Shown here: positions 1 to 9,046 of the stretch, piece after piece
How the letters are laid out: every line of letters begins with the position of its first letter
Numbering within the stretch: position 1 is the stretch's first letter
Assembly (NCBI GenBank): GCA_026414765.1
Contig: JAOAIJ010000029.1
Span: 60,716-124,715, forward strand
Length of the DNA: 64,000 nt
Direction: 5' to 3'
Source of the DNA: Clostridia bacterium
GTDB lineage: Bacteria; Bacillota; Clostridia; Acetivibrionales; DSM-27016
Made by a program: the position numbers and the translations under genes
The notes under the pieces: generated by a model
What the model saw: only the letters and a program-made list of their open reading frames with translations
The model's database searches: none
What the model was told of the DNA's origin: nothing

Positions 1-2
1 AG

Positions 3-506
3 ACTATCTCAACTCCTATACTGATGCTTACAGCAAAAGAAGAAGAAGTTGATAAGGTCTTAGGACTTGAATTAGGTGCTGACGATTATATTACAAAACC
101 TTTCAGTCCCAGAGAACTGATGGCAAGGGTTAAAGCGAACTTGCGACGTATGACTGTTGAAGACGGCGCAGCTGGAAATGATACCGCTAAAAAGGCTGGT
201 AATATGCTTAAATGCGGGGACCTGGAAATAGATATAGACCGTTATGAAGTTAAACGTAATAACATGGTTATAGAATTGACACTAAGAGAGTTCGAGCTTG
301 TTAAGTTTTTAGCTTCTCAGCAGGATCAAATATTTTCCAGAGAAAGCTTGCTGGAAAAAGTATGGGGCTATGAATACTATGGGGATGTCCGTACTGTAGA
401 TGTCACTGTAAGGCGCTTGAGGGAAAAGCTGGAGAAGGAACCCAGCAATCCTGAATATATTATGACAAAGAGGGGCGTTGGATATTATTTCAATAAGGTA
501 AGCTAG
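3..506 (+). CDS. walR: WalR (YycF) response regulator, 3' part; gene starts before the window
   Basis: Response regulator of the essential WalRK cell-wall system, cytoplasmic DNA-binding. The frame is already open at base 3 (TPILMLTAK), which is the middle of a receiver domain. The receiver's conserved K-P pair (YITKPFSP) follows, then an OmpR/PhoB winged helix ([33 protein letters not shown]). The phospho-acceptor Asp and the N-terminus are off the left edge, so this entry is partial. It is followed after about 30 bp by walK, and the order walR-walK-yycH-yycI-walJ-rlmH is the standard Firmicutes wal arrangement, which supports the specific assignment over a generic OmpR-family regulator. Confidence 0.93.
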   Translation, partial: TISTPILMLTAKEEEVDKVLGLELGADDYITKPFSPRELMARVKANLRRMTVEDGAAGNDTAKKAGNMLKCGDLEIDIDRYEVKRNNMVIELTLREFELVKFLASQQDQIFSRESLLEKVWGYEYYGDVRTVDVTVRRLREKLEKEPSNPEYIMTKRGVGYYFNKVS

Positions 507-535
507 ATGAAAAGCATAGCATAAGTGGGGTTAAC

Positions 536-2380
536 ATGACTTTCAGAAGAATACTTGTCGGCTTATTAAGGAGCCTTCAGTGGAAATTGGTTTTTATTTT
601 TATAGCGATGACTATAGTTCTTATTGCTCCTATAGGAATAATGTTAAAGGTTCAGGTAGAGAATTCATACTACGATGATTTTATTGATAAAATCAAAATG
701 GGATATGCAGAATGGAAGATTCCGGGAAACCCAACTATAGAGGATATATGGAAGAATTTATATATTCTTCATGATAGAAATGCTTTATATGTATTCAATA
801 TTGCAGGGGAAATTAAAACTTTTTCCATAGTTAACTATAAAAATTTGAATGAAGGAAAAACAATAGATAAAAATTTAGAGATTAATAATGATGCAAATAA
901 AATCAATGTAGGTGAAATTCTAAATTCTGAAAATTTTATATCAGCTATGGGAAAAGCCGGGGTAGGCTATAAAAAAGACCTCTTGCATACAAAAGGGAAA
1001 GCTTTTTTTGATTGTGCCATAAAAATAAAAGATACGGAATATGCCTTGTATTTCAGATATTATAGTGAAGGTTGGAGCAAAATGTTGAGGAACCTCAATA
1101 ACATAATATTGACAAGCATATTCTTTTCAATCATTATTTCTCTTATTATCGGATATATGCTCTCAAAGACTATTACAGTCCCTATAGTTAACCTGATGCA
1201 TAAGGCTCAGGATGTGGCGAAGGGTAACTTTGACCAGGTATTGGAGGCAAAAGCCGATGATGAGATTGGCAAACTGACAAAAACCTTTAATTATATGGCA
1301 GGAGAATTGAAAAATACTTTAACAGAAATTTCTAGCGAGAAAAGCAAGATAGAGACTATTTTGAAGTATATGACAGATGGAATTATAGCTTTTAATATTA
1401 AGGGTGAAGTGGTTCATATAAATCCTACTGCAAAAAAAATGCTTGGTGTAATCAACATAGAGGAAAGCTTTAATGAATTTTCAAAAAGGTATAACCTTGG
1501 GCTATTCCTTGAAGAAATATCGTACCTTAATTTTTCCGGCAACAAGGAAGTAGGTATTACTATAGGGGATAAGTTTATAAGAGCCTATTTTGCAGTATTT
1601 ACTGATGAAGAAGAAATTGCAGAAGGAATTATTATAGTTCTTCAGGATGTTACAGAGCAGCAGAAACTGGAAAATATGAGAAAAGAATTCGTTGCAAATG
1701 TATCGCATGAATTAAGAACGCCATTAACATCAATTAAGAGTTATACGGAAACCTTACTGGATGGGGCTTTGGAAGACAGGGAGACGACGGAGAAATTTCT
1801 GAGTGTAGTAAACTCTGAGGCCGACAGAATGACAAGGCTTGTTAAGGATCTGCTGCATCTCACGAGACTTGACAATCAACAGATGCACTGGAATATGCGG
1901 TTATTTTCAATCGAATCTCTTATAAAAAAGTCTGTTGAGAAAATGCAAATTGAAGCAAAGAATAAAAATCAGCTCCTAGAGAGTTATACAATAGGTGAAA
2001 TACCCGATATAGTAGCTGATCGTGACAGGATTGAACAGGTAATAATTAATATAATCAGTAACGCTATTAAGTACACCCCTGATAGAGGGAAAATTACTAT
2101 ATATACAAGCAGATTGTATAATGATGTTTGCATAAAATTCATCGATAACGGGATAGGTATTCCGGAAAAGGATTTACCAAGGATATTCGAAAGATTCTAC
2201 AGGGTTGATAAGGCCAGGTCAAGGGAAATGGGTGGTACGGGTCTTGGATTGGCTATAGCAAAAGAAATCGTAGAAGCACATAATGGAAGTATAAATATTA
2301 CCAGTGAATTCGAAAAAGGGACGGAAGTATGCATAAAATTGCCTGTAAATGCTATTGAAGTTAGAGAGAGTAATCAGTAA
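536..2380 (+). CDS. walK: WalK (YycG) sensor histidine kinase
   Basis: Membrane sensor kinase that phosphorylates WalR and controls peptidoglycan hydrolase genes. Visible order: TM1 (about 17-37), extracytoplasmic sensor domain (about 38-185), TM2 (about 188-208), HAMP (about 208-262), PAS (about 270-375), HisKA with the phospho-acceptor His391 in ANVSHELRTPL, then HATPase with N box (NIISNAIKYT), G1 (DNGIGIP) and G2 (GGTGLGLAIAK). 614 aa is normal for WalK. The ATG at 536 starts directly before a basic segment and TM1; its ribosome site (GTGGGG) is modest. Adjacent to walR and upstream of yycH/yycI, which encode its known membrane modulators. Confidence 0.93.
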   Translation: MTFRRILVGLLRSLQWKLVFIFIAMTIVLIAPIGIMLKVQVENSYYDDFIDKIKMGYAEWKIPGNPTIEDIWKNLYILHDRNALYVFNIAGEIKTFSIVNYKNLNEGKTIDKNLEINNDANKINVGEILNSENFISAMGKAGVGYKKDLLHTKGKAFFDCAIKIKDTEYALYFRYYSEGWSKMLRNLNNIILTSIFFSIIISLIIGYMLSKTITVPIVNLMHKAQDVAKGNFDQVLEAKADDEIGKLTKTFNYMAGELKNTLTEISSEKSKIETILKYMTDGIIAFNIKGEVVHINPTAKKMLGVINIEESFNEFSKRYNLGLFLEEISYLNFSGNKEVGITIGDKFIRAYFAVFTDEEEIAEGIIIVLQDVTEQQKLENMRKEFVANVSHELRTPLTSIKSYTETLLDGALEDRETTEKFLSVVNSEADRMTRLVKDLLHLTRLDNQQMHWNMRLFSIESLIKKSVEKMQIEAKNKNQLLESYTIGEIPDIVADRDRIEQVIINIISNAIKYTPDRGKITIYTSRLYNDVCIKFIDNGIGIPEKDLPRIFERFYRVDKARSREMGGTGLGLAIAKEIVEAHNGSINITSEFEKGTEVCIKLPVNAIEVRESNQ

Positions 2381-2476
2381 AGGTATTTGTTTCGGGAAAT
2401 TAGGGAAATAATTAGATTGTATAAAATCCCGGAAACATATGGATATACATGTAACTTATTCTTAAATGGGTTGTAA

Positions 2477-2505
2477 TGGATTTGTAATATAAAATAATGT
2501 ATAAT
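2477..2505 (+). promoter_or_regulatory. Possible promoter for the secreted-protein gene
   Basis: A perfect TATAAT (2500-2505) lies 17 bp after a weak -35 (TGGATT, 2477-2482) in the 196-bp gap after walK. It could give the downstream secreted protein, yycH and yycI their own start. The -35 is poor, so this rests mainly on the -10. Confidence 0.4.
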
Positions 2506-2576
2506 AAATGTATGAAGTAAAATGGAATGAATTTATTTTGGTTAATATGTTAAATTGTGTATGAGGTGCTCTTAAA

Positions 2577-3083
2577 ATGGTTAAAAAGATTTGTTTCATG
2601 CTGGTGTTCTTAATACTATTTTCTGTTTGCAGTATATCTGTATTTGCCGCTCCCGATGAGAGTGGATATGATGCCGATACCAAAGCAACTAAAGAAAAGT
2701 ATGTAACTATTACAAAACCCGAGGATGGCAAAAACGAGATAACATATAACAAATCTTATTCCATATGCGGTGTAACAGAGCTGGAAAATATAAGAGTGGA
2801 ACTGCACAGACTAAATGAGGATAAGAAGAAATACGAAAAGATAGTAATAGATGGGAAAAGTTATTGGGATATAGGCGAGTCAGGATTTTTTGCTAAAGAG
2901 ATAGATTTAAAAGAAGGTAATAACAAGATAATGCTGGTGGCATACAAGATTTCTGATGACAAAAAGAATACTGACAGCAGGAATGAACAGAGAAGCATAT
3001 TTGAAATAAAAAGAGACAAAAGGAATTTGTTGGAATCTATAAAAGATAAGATATTTGATCCGCTTAAATCATTGTTCGAGTAA
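2577..3083 (+). CDS. Small secreted protein within the wal operon
   Basis: 168 aa with an N-terminal signal peptide: Lys-rich start, hydrophobic core at about residues 5-22, and a likely cut after SVFA-A. There is no lipobox Cys, so it is probably secreted rather than lipid-anchored. The mature part (TITKPEDGKNEITYNKSYSI, then KEIDLKEGNNKIMLVAY) reads like one small beta-sandwich of the bacterial Ig-like or glucodextranase-B type; that fold is inference. The C-terminus is basic. I do not recognise a named family. It sits between walK and yycH, 25 bp before yycH, so it is probably co-transcribed and may act at the wall. The usual wal operon has no gene here. Confidence 0.75.
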   Translation: MVKKICFMLVFLILFSVCSISVFAAPDESGYDADTKATKEKYVTITKPEDGKNEITYNKSYSICGVTELENIRVELHRLNEDKKKYEKIVIDGKSYWDIGESGFFAKEIDLKEGNNKIMLVAYKISDDKKNTDSRNEQRSIFEIKRDKRNLLESIKDKIFDPLKSLFE

Positions 3084-3107
3084 AACAAAACTAATCCGGG
3101 GTTTTAA

Positions 3108-4568
3108 ATGAATAAGCTAAGTTGGGAAAGGCTAAAGTTTTATTTTCTTATTGTTTTAATAATGACAAGTATATTACAAGTAGGAATCCTATGGAGCTAT
3201 CAAGACTATGGGTTTCCTATTAATTTTTTCGGCAGAAATACAGTTCCGGAAGATATCAGTGATGAGCATGCAGCAAAAAGTCTTTTTTTGCCTTTCAGAA
3301 TTGTTCTTTCTGAGGGTAGTGGAGACTCGGACAAGGATGAACCTTCGCGCTGGATAATTGGAAATAATAAGGACACGGACTATATTAAGCTGTGGGGGGA
3401 AACAAAGCAATATTTGAAAAATTCTCTCAGTATAAGTCAAAAACCTTCTTTGATGAGTATATCTGAATGGGGTAGGCTAGCGATACAGGAGAGGGTAGTA
3501 ATTTTTGAATTTAAGACTGTTGTTGGGCAAAATCTATATTCATGGCTGCTTGATGTTGATAGTATTTCCAATGACTCACCTAAAGAGGTTTTTAAAATAA
3601 TGGTGGCACCATGGCAGAATTCCGGAATGTTATATATTTCGGATAATGTAAAGGTTTACGCATACAATCTCAGCATTGATGAAAAGAATTTAATTGGCTA
3701 TGAAGACATTATTAACAGGTATAGTGGCAATAACGACAAAAATCTTAGAAAATATAATTTTTTTAAGGAATTTGATCCTAAGAGCAAACACAGAAACAAC
3801 TTCAGTGACGATGTATTAGTAATAACAAAAGGGCAATATAGTAATATCAAAGATGCTTACAGTAATATTCCTGAACGTTTGAATGTCCCAAAAACCTATA
3901 CACAGGAACAGGTAGATCAGATAGCAAGCGCGGTTCTTGGTGCCGGGAAGGATGGATATGACCGTACTATCGACAGTAGTAACAACTCGATAGAGTTCAA
4001 AACACAGAATAAGATATACAAGCTTTACAAAAACGGATATCTTGAGTATAAATACCTTACAGAAATTCAGGAGTCTGATAAAGGGGAAATAAAGGAAGCT
4101 CTAGTTAATACATATAGATTGCTTAATGGTATAAAAGCGCTAGTTTCTGAGGAGAGCAGCGTTTATCTTTCGGGAATAAGAGCATCTAAAGGAGCCTATC
4201 TTTTTGATTTTGATTATATGGTAGATGGAATTCCCATTACATTTATATATCAAGAGGCAGGTCAAGATATGGTCAAACCGGCCATAACGGTAGAGGCAAA
4301 CAGTAAGGATGTTTTGAGTTGTACAGCATATTTGAAAAGTTTTGAACAGGAAAATACCGAGTCTGTATATAATGTTTATTTTAGTGAAATGCTTGATGAA
4401 CTGTATAAAAACTATAAAGAGTTTAAGAATGATAAAACAACTGAAATTAAAGACATCAGGATTTCATACAGTGTAAAAGCAAACCAGGCATCGCAGCAGA
4501 TAAGACCTGTCTGGGTCTTGGAGACTTCCGATAAAAAATTTATCGTTCCTATGCACTTAAAACAGTAA
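3108..4568 (+). CDS. yycH: YycH, regulator of WalK
   Basis: 486 aa. One N-terminal TM helix (about 9-30, FYFLIVLIMTSILQVGIL) is followed by a large extracytoplasmic domain, as in YycH of Bacillus and Staphylococcus, where it forms a membrane complex with YycI and WalK and modulates kinase activity. The opening NKLSWERLKFYFLIVLIMTS and the WSYQDYGFPINFF segment are typical. Start at ATG 3108 with GGGG about 6 bp upstream. Assignment rests on the N-terminal pattern, the size and the position directly ahead of yycI; YycH sequences diverge strongly. Confidence 0.87.
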   Translation: MNKLSWERLKFYFLIVLIMTSILQVGILWSYQDYGFPINFFGRNTVPEDISDEHAAKSLFLPFRIVLSEGSGDSDKDEPSRWIIGNNKDTDYIKLWGETKQYLKNSLSISQKPSLMSISEWGRLAIQERVVIFEFKTVVGQNLYSWLLDVDSISNDSPKEVFKIMVAPWQNSGMLYISDNVKVYAYNLSIDEKNLIGYEDIINRYSGNNDKNLRKYNFFKEFDPKSKHRNNFSDDVLVITKGQYSNIKDAYSNIPERLNVPKTYTQEQVDQIASAVLGAGKDGYDRTIDSSNNSIEFKTQNKIYKLYKNGYLEYKYLTEIQESDKGEIKEALVNTYRLLNGIKALVSEESSVYLSGIRASKGAYLFDFDYMVDGIPITFIYQEAGQDMVKPAITVEANSKDVLSCTAYLKSFEQENTESVYNVYFSEMLDELYKNYKEFKNDKTTEIKDIRISYSVKANQASQQIRPVWVLETSDKKFIVPMHLKQ

Positions 4569-4656
4569 TACTTAATTTATATATCGGATATTACAGAGAT
4601 ATTGGAATTAAAGAATATATTTATAGAAGTTCTTAACATATAAGGGGTTTCTGAAT

Positions 4657-5478
4657 ATGGACTGGTCAAAGGCTAAAAGTGTTTTGATTGTTGTTTTTCT
4701 GATATTGAATGCGTTTTTATCTGTATACCTTATATCTTTATATCAGGGAAACAGCGTGCATAGAAAAAACATTATAAATGCTGTAAAGATACTTGAGGAT
4801 AAAGGAATCAAAGTAATGTGTAAAATTCCCGAAACCAGGGATTCTTACAGTATTAACTATGAAAACTCTGTGCTTGACAAGAATATGATAGCTTCTGTCC
4901 TATTTGGGAGCAATATGATATCGGGAGCAATTATAAACGGGCAGGAGATGCAAAGAGGAAGTAAAAGAATACTTTTTACTGATAACAGTTCTTTTTTATA
5001 TACTGATGCCAAACTTGTCCAAAATACACAGATTTTTGAGAAAGAAAAAATAGTAAAAATCTGTTCAAAGCTTTTAGCAGATCTAAAGCTGCCGGTGTCT
5101 GACTTTTACCTTGATTCGTACGTAACGCAGCCTGATGGCTCTGTAAACTTGATATTTATAGAAAAAGTTGAAAATTATATTATTTTTAGTAACAGGTTTG
5201 AGATGAGCTTTTATAATGGAGAAATTATTCGGCTGAAAGCAGCAGTTGCTAAAATAAATAAGGGTCAGAAGATTAAGATTAAGAATATTGTACCTGCCTA
5301 TCAAATCCTTTTAAGGAATTATATCGGAGAATCAAATATCATTGTTAACGGAATAGATTTGGGGTATGATTGCAGATATCTTGAGGAGGGAACGAGTTCA
5401 ACCACATCCCCTATCTGGAGAGTACGCACGGGGGATGGAAAGGAAAGATACTTTAGAGCAGTTGATGGCCAAGAATGA
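4657..5478 (+). CDS. yycI: YycI, regulator of WalK
   Basis: 273 aa with a single TM helix (about 8-28) right after the characteristic start MDWSKAKSVLIVVFLILNAF, then an extracytoplasmic YycH/YycI-fold domain. In characterised Firmicutes, YycI and YycH form a heterodimer that tunes WalK. RBS AAGGGG lies about 10 bp upstream of ATG 4657. It lies 88 bp after yycH, and a stem-loop follows its stop codon. Confidence 0.88.
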   Translation: MDWSKAKSVLIVVFLILNAFLSVYLISLYQGNSVHRKNIINAVKILEDKGIKVMCKIPETRDSYSINYENSVLDKNMIASVLFGSNMISGAIINGQEMQRGSKRILFTDNSSFLYTDAKLVQNTQIFEKEKIVKICSKLLADLKLPVSDFYLDSYVTQPDGSVNLIFIEKVENYIIFSNRFEMSFYNGEIIRLKAAVAKINKGQKIKIKNIVPAYQILLRNYIGESNIIVNGIDLGYDCRYLEEGTSSTTSPIWRVRTGDGKERYFRAVDGQE

Positions 5479-5483
5479 TACAC

Positions 5484-5506
5484 ATGCAGACACTTGTCTG
5501 CATTTT
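5484..5506 (+). terminator. Probable terminator after yycI
   Basis: Stem ATGCAGACA/TGTCTGCAT (5484-5492 with 5495-5503) followed by TTTTCTTG. The U-tract is short. It would separate the wal sensor genes from murA, which has its own AT-rich upstream region. Confidence 0.55.
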
Positions 5507-5656
5507 CTTGCTTCTATTTGTCATAATATATAAAAATTATATGAATTGGTTTCATTTTTTATAGTGCAAACAAATCATTTTACTAGCACAGTATCATATA
5601 AAGTGATATAATTACTTCTGGATATTGCAAATGATAAGAAAGATGGTGTTTTATCA

Positions 5657-6919
5657 TTGGGGAAATTTGTAATTAACGGTCAGAAACCTCTTCAGGGTGA
5701 GATTTACATAAGCGGCGCAAAAAACGCTGCTGTAGCGGTAATACCTGCTGCTTTACTTATAGATGGACCTTGTAGAATAGAGAATGTGCCCGACATAAGC
5801 GATGTAAGAATTTTAAGAGATGTAATCCGGCAACTGGGTGCTGAAATGGAATACGTTGATAAAAATACGATTATTGTTAACTCAAAACAATTAGATTCAT
5901 ATAAAGCCACATATGAAATGGTAAGGCAGATGAGAGCATCCTCATACCTGCTGGGAGCATTATTAGGCAGATTTAATAAGGCGGAGGTTGCATTTCCGGG
6001 GGGCTGTGATTTTGGGTTCAGACCCATCGATCAGCATATAAAGGGCTTTGAAGCTATGGGAGCCAAGGTTGAGATTGAACATGGTGTGGTAAAACTTTAT
6101 GCCGATAGGCTTGTAGGGAGTCAGATTTACCTTGATGTAGTCAGTGTAGGGGCTACTATTAACCTTATGCTTGCTGCTGTGAGAGCAGAGGGCACAACTA
6201 CTATTGAAAATGCGGCAAAGGAACCACATGTAGTTGATGTCGCAAACTTTTTAAATGCAATGGGTGCCAATATAAAAGGTGCCGGTACAGATATTATTAA
6301 AATTAAAGGTGTAAGCTCACTAGGGGGAACGGTAGCACATACAATTATTCCCGACCAGATTGAGGCAGGTACATTTATGATTGCCGCTGCTGCTACAAAG
6401 GGTGATGTAACAATCAGAAATGTAATACCCAAGCACATGGAGTCGCTAAGCGCAAAACTTATTGAAATGAATATAAATGTTGTTGAAGGTGAAGACTGGA
6501 TAAGGGTAAGCAGCAAAGGAGATATCTGCAAAGCAAATATTAAGACCCTTGCATATCCGGGATTCCCTACGGATTTGCATCCGCCCACAGCAGTGCTGCT
6601 TTGCTTGGCAGACGGAACCAGTACAATAACAGAAGGAATATGGGACTCACGCTTCCAATACGTGGATGAGCTTAAGCGTATGGGGGCAAGAATTAAGGTA
6701 GAAGGAAGAATTGCTGTAATAGAGGGTGGAGTGGGGTTGTCAGGAGCGCCTATAAAAGCTACCGACCTTAGAGCTGGTGCGGCTATGGTTATAGCAGGCT
6801 TGGCTGCAGAAGGTATAACAGAGATTTATGATATAAAGTATATTGACAGAGGGTATGAAGATTTCGAAGAAAAACTCAGAAGTCTGGGTGCGGATATAAG
6901 CAGAGCTGACAGTCGATGA
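5657..6919 (+). CDS. murA: UDP-N-acetylglucosamine 1-carboxyvinyltransferase (MurA)
   Basis: Catalyses the first committed step of peptidoglycan synthesis: enolpyruvyl transfer from PEP to UDP-GlcNAc in the cytoplasm. 420 aa, full length. The EPSP-synthase fold signatures are present: the N-terminal SGAKNAAV with the substrate-binding Lys22-Asn23, and the loop [10 protein letters not shown] with catalytic Cys117, the fosfomycin target (Cys115 in E. coli). The start is TTG at 5657; no better in-frame start exists and the protein begins with the usual MGKFVINGQ. Its place between yycI and walJ is not the Bacillus wal order. Clostridia often carry two murA genes; which paralogue this is cannot be told here. 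Confidence 0.95.
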   Translation: MGKFVINGQKPLQGEIYISGAKNAAVAVIPAALLIDGPCRIENVPDISDVRILRDVIRQLGAEMEYVDKNTIIVNSKQLDSYKATYEMVRQMRASSYLLGALLGRFNKAEVAFPGGCDFGFRPIDQHIKGFEAMGAKVEIEHGVVKLYADRLVGSQIYLDVVSVGATINLMLAAVRAEGTTTIENAAKEPHVVDVANFLNAMGANIKGAGTDIIKIKGVSSLGGTVAHTIIPDQIEAGTFMIAAAATKGDVTIRNVIPKHMESLSAKLIEMNINVVEGEDWIRVSSKGDICKANIKTLAYPGFPTDLHPPTAVLLCLADGTSTITEGIWDSRFQYVDELKRMGARIKVEGRIAVIEGGVGLSGAPIKATDLRAGAAMVIAGLAAEGITEIYDIKYIDRGYEDFEEKLRSLGADISRADSR

Positions 6920-6974
6920 TTTACAATTGAAGATTATAACATATAATAATTAGAAATGCTTGTATAATAGGAAT

Positions 6975-7041
6975 GCAAGGGGCTGCGAGCCGCCTTGCCG
7001 GCCGTTCTACGGCCACACTATATTACCCCTCCTAGGAGGGG
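6975..7041. repeat. GC-rich element of three consecutive hairpins
   Basis: Three adjacent palindromes in an otherwise AT-rich gap: GCAAGGGGCT...AGCCGCCTTGC (6975-6998), GGCCG-TTCTA-CGGCC (7000-7014) and the perfect 16-mer CCCCTCCTAGGAGGGG (7026-7041), followed by GTTGGGGTGGG. Composition and layout resemble a REP/MITE-type dispersed repeat. The last palindrome also supplies an AGGAGGGG close to the walJ start. Confidence 0.6.
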
Positions 7042-7061
7042 TTGGGGTGGGAAAACATTTT

Positions 7062-7853
7062 ATGGTTCGTTTCTGTAGTTTATATAGTGGAAGCAGTGGA
7101 AATTGCCTGTACATTTCTGCAGGAAAAACAAAGCTGCTCATAGATGCTGGAGTAAGTGCCAAAAAGGTTATAGAAGCGCTTTGTTCTATTGGCGAAAAGC
7201 CTTCGGAATTAAGCGCTATTTTAGTATCACACGAGCACTCGGATCATACCAGGGGTGCAGGTATCATTTCAAGGAAATTCAACATTCCCATATATGCAAA
7301 TAATAAAACCTGGGAAACGATGGAGAGGGAGATTGGCCCTGTAGATATAAATAACAGGAAGTATTTTAGTACAGAAGAAGAGTTTGAACTGGGCGCTGTT
7401 TCTATAAAAACATTTTCTATTCCGCATGATGCATCTGAACCGGTAGGATTTAATTTCTTTGTCGATGGTAAGAAGATCACTACAGCAACTGATATAGGGC
7501 ACATAACAAAAAGTCTGCTGAATAACTTTTATATGAGCGATCTCATACTGCTGGAATCAAATCATGATGTTGAGATGCTGAAGGTAGGACCCTATCCGTG
7601 GCATTTGAAGAAGAGGATTTTAGGTGACAGGGGTCATTTATCAAACGAAATGGCAGGCAAAGTAGTTGCACATTTGGCAGAAAACGGGACAAAAAGGTTT
7701 TTGCTTGGCCATTTGAGTAAGGAGAATAATTTTCCCGAATTGGCTTATCAAACGGTATATAATGCCCTTACAGAAAAAAAGATCTGTGTAGGTACTGATG
7801 TGACTCTGGAAGTTGCTTTGAGAGATAGGACCAGTATTGTGGTAGAGATATGA
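7062..7853 (+). CDS. walJ: WalJ (YycJ) metallo-beta-lactamase-fold hydrolase
   Basis: MBL-fold protein of the wal operon, a predicted metal-dependent 5'-to-3' nuclease linked to cell-wall or replication coordination in Bacillus. Starts at ATG 7062 (MVRFCSLYSGSSGNCLYI), giving 263 aa, the normal length; an upstream TTG at 6960 would add a GC-rich translated repeat with no homology-like character. Metal ligands: HEHSDH (HxHxDH), His in SIPHDA, ATDIGH, and a C-terminal LLGHLS. AGGAGGGG/GGTGGG upstream can serve as the ribosome site. Followed by a hairpin and rlmH. Confidence 0.9.
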   Translation: MVRFCSLYSGSSGNCLYISAGKTKLLIDAGVSAKKVIEALCSIGEKPSELSAILVSHEHSDHTRGAGIISRKFNIPIYANNKTWETMEREIGPVDINNRKYFSTEEEFELGAVSIKTFSIPHDASEPVGFNFFVDGKKITTATDIGHITKSLLNNFYMSDLILLESNHDVEMLKVGPYPWHLKKRILGDRGHLSNEMAGKVVAHLAENGTKRFLLGHLSKENNFPELAYQTVYNALTEKKICVGTDVTLEVALRDRTSIVVEI

Positions 7854-7898
7854 TAATAAGTGTTTTCAACACGTTTTAATATGATGTATATTTGTTAG

Positions 7899-7921
7899 GG
7901 CGAACTTTTGTGTTCGCCTTT
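7899..7921 (+). terminator. Hairpin between walJ and rlmH
   Basis: GGCGAAC (7899-7905) and GTTCGCC (7912-7918) with a TTTTGT loop, then TTT. The U-run is too short for a strong terminator and rlmH starts only 20 bp later, so partial attenuation or a dispersed palindrome is equally possible. Confidence 0.45.
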
Positions 7922-7941
7922 AATCTTAACGGAGGTCATAA

Positions 7942-8421
7942 ATGAAAGTAACATTAATAGCAGTAGGTAAGTTAAAGGAGAAGTATCTTAAAGAAGGTAT
8001 AAGCGAATATCTGAAAAGAATATCCAGATTTTGCGATATGGAGATATTGGAGGTTGAGGACGAACAGGCTCCTGACAACCTGAGTTTGGCACAAGAGCAG
8101 CAAATCAAGAAAAAAGAAGCTGACAGGATACTAAAAAAAGTTAAAGAAGGCAGTTGTGTAATCGTATTGGATGTCAAAGGCGAGAAAATGGGGTCAGAGT
8201 GCTTTGCTTCAAAACTCAACTCTTTTTTTATATCCGGATCTTCCCACTTAACTTTTATTATAGTAGGCTCTTTAGGTATAGATAAAAGCCTGATTGACGT
8301 TTCAAGATTCCGGTTTTCCATGTCTGAATTGACCTTTCCGCATCAACTCGCCAGGTTGATACTTGTAGAGCAGCTGTATAGGGCATTTAAAATAATAAAC
8401 GGTGAGACGTATCATAAATGA
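7942..8421 (+). CDS. rlmH: RlmH, 23S rRNA (pseudouridine1915-N3)-methyltransferase
   Basis: SPOUT-class methyltransferase acting on pseudouridine 1915 of 23S rRNA in the 70S ribosome. 159 aa, full length. N-terminus MKVTLIAVGKLKEKYLKEGI; SAM-knot region FIIVGSLG, where most family members have GG; and the conserved tail LTFPHQLARLILVEQLYRAF...NGETYHK. RBS GGAGGT lies 8 bp before ATG. This gene's 3' end is the integration site of SCC elements in staphylococci. Here the same last codons recur three times within 11 kb downstream (see the att-like repeats). Confidence 0.95.
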   Translation: MKVTLIAVGKLKEKYLKEGISEYLKRISRFCDMEILEVEDEQAPDNLSLAQEQQIKKKEADRILKKVKEGSCVIVLDVKGEKMGSECFASKLNSFFISGSSHLTFIIVGSLGIDKSLIDVSRFRFSMSELTFPHQLARLILVEQLYRAFKIINGETYHK

Positions 8422-8458
8422 GTGAAAGACAGGCTTTCACTCATAACTTTAGTATAAC
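8401..8458 (+). repeat. att-like site A at the rlmH 3' end
   Basis: The last seven codons of rlmH plus about 37 bp. Bases 8401-8428 match 17999-18026 (site C) with one mismatch in 28, and TCATAACTTTA-2-ATAACA further on matches again. The core GAGACGTATCATAAATGA encodes E-T-Y-H-K-stop and closely resembles the SCC integration core of staphylococci. A hairpin GAGTGAAAG/CTTTCACTC (8420-8428 with 8434-8442) follows the stop codon. Confidence 0.8.
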
Positions 8459-8518
8459 ACATGACCTATTTATGATATAATACTTATGTAAGGAACTGTA
8501 AACAAGGAGGGATAAAAT

Positions 8519-8779
8519 ATGACCCTTGCACAGAAAATCGAACAAGTATTAAGAGATGAGTTAAAGCCTGAAAGTATAAAAACAGTAATAGAAATGGCAG
8601 AATTTTTAAAGTTTAGAGAGAGCCAAAAAAAGTGGAATGAAATCAATGAGTCCAAGCCTGAATACATCACAGAAGAAGAACAAACCCATCTTAAGGAGGT
8701 AAAGGCAAAAGGAGAATTTATTGACCAAGACGACCTTCTAAAAGAATTGGGGATTGATAAAGATGATATACAAAATTAA
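8519..8779 (+). CDS. Antitoxin of a RelBE/ParDE-type pair
   Basis: 86 aa, acidic and largely helical. The N-terminal part (QVLRDELKPESIKTVIEMAEF) resembles small DUF2281/RelB-like antitoxins that bind DNA and neutralise a RelE-fold toxin. RBS AAGGAGGG lies 8 bp upstream of ATG 8519, and a good -10 (TATAAT, 8476-8481) is upstream. It overlaps the toxin gene by 17 bp, the usual translational coupling of such pairs. The pair is the only gene content between att-like sites A and B. Confidence 0.75.
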   Translation: MTLAQKIEQVLRDELKPESIKTVIEMAEFLKFRESQKKWNEINESKPEYITEEEQTHLKEVKAKGEFIDQDDLLKELGIDKDDIQN

Positions 8780-9014
8780 ATATGAGAAAGATTGCCTCAA
8801 ATACTTGAAGAAATTAGATAGAAACACGCAGATAAGGATTCTTAATGCAATAAATCAATTGCCATTTGGGGATGTGAAAAGACTACAGGGTAATACAGGA
8901 GATTACAGATTACGGGTTGGTAGTTATAGGATTGTATTTAGTAAAGATGACGAAAACTTAATTATCAGTGTGATTGAGATTGCTCCTCGTGGAGAAATAT
9001 ACAAGAGACTATAA
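8763..9014 (+). CDS. RelE/ParE-family toxin (mRNA interferase-like)
   Basis: 83 aa from ATG 8763; a TTG at 8754 would add three residues. RelE fold pattern: IKYEKDCLKYLKKLD, then LPFGDVKRLQG, then the core YRLRVGSYRIVFSKDD and the C-terminal IAPRGEIYKRL. In this family the conserved Arg/Tyr residues cut ribosome-bound mRNA; a ParE-like gyrase toxin is the alternative and cannot be separated by eye. It overlaps the upstream antitoxin and ends at a clear terminator. Confidence 0.85.
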   Translation: MIYKIKYEKDCLKYLKKLDRNTQIRILNAINQLPFGDVKRLQGNTGDYRLRVGSYRIVFSKDDENLIISVIEIAPRGEIYKRL

Positions 9015-9039
9015 GACCTATTAAAAGGTCTTATTTTTT
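9013..9039 (+). terminator. Terminator of the toxin-antitoxin operon
   Basis: Stem AAGACCT/AGGTCTT (9013-9019 with 9026-9032) overlapping the toxin stop codon region, then ATTTTTT. A compact intrinsic terminator. Confidence 0.8.
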
Positions 9040-9046
9040 GATAGTC

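Noticed and set aside
6960..7061. TTG-started N-terminal extension of WalJ
   Set aside because: It translates the GC-rich hairpin element; the protein from ATG 7062 has the family's normal N-terminus.
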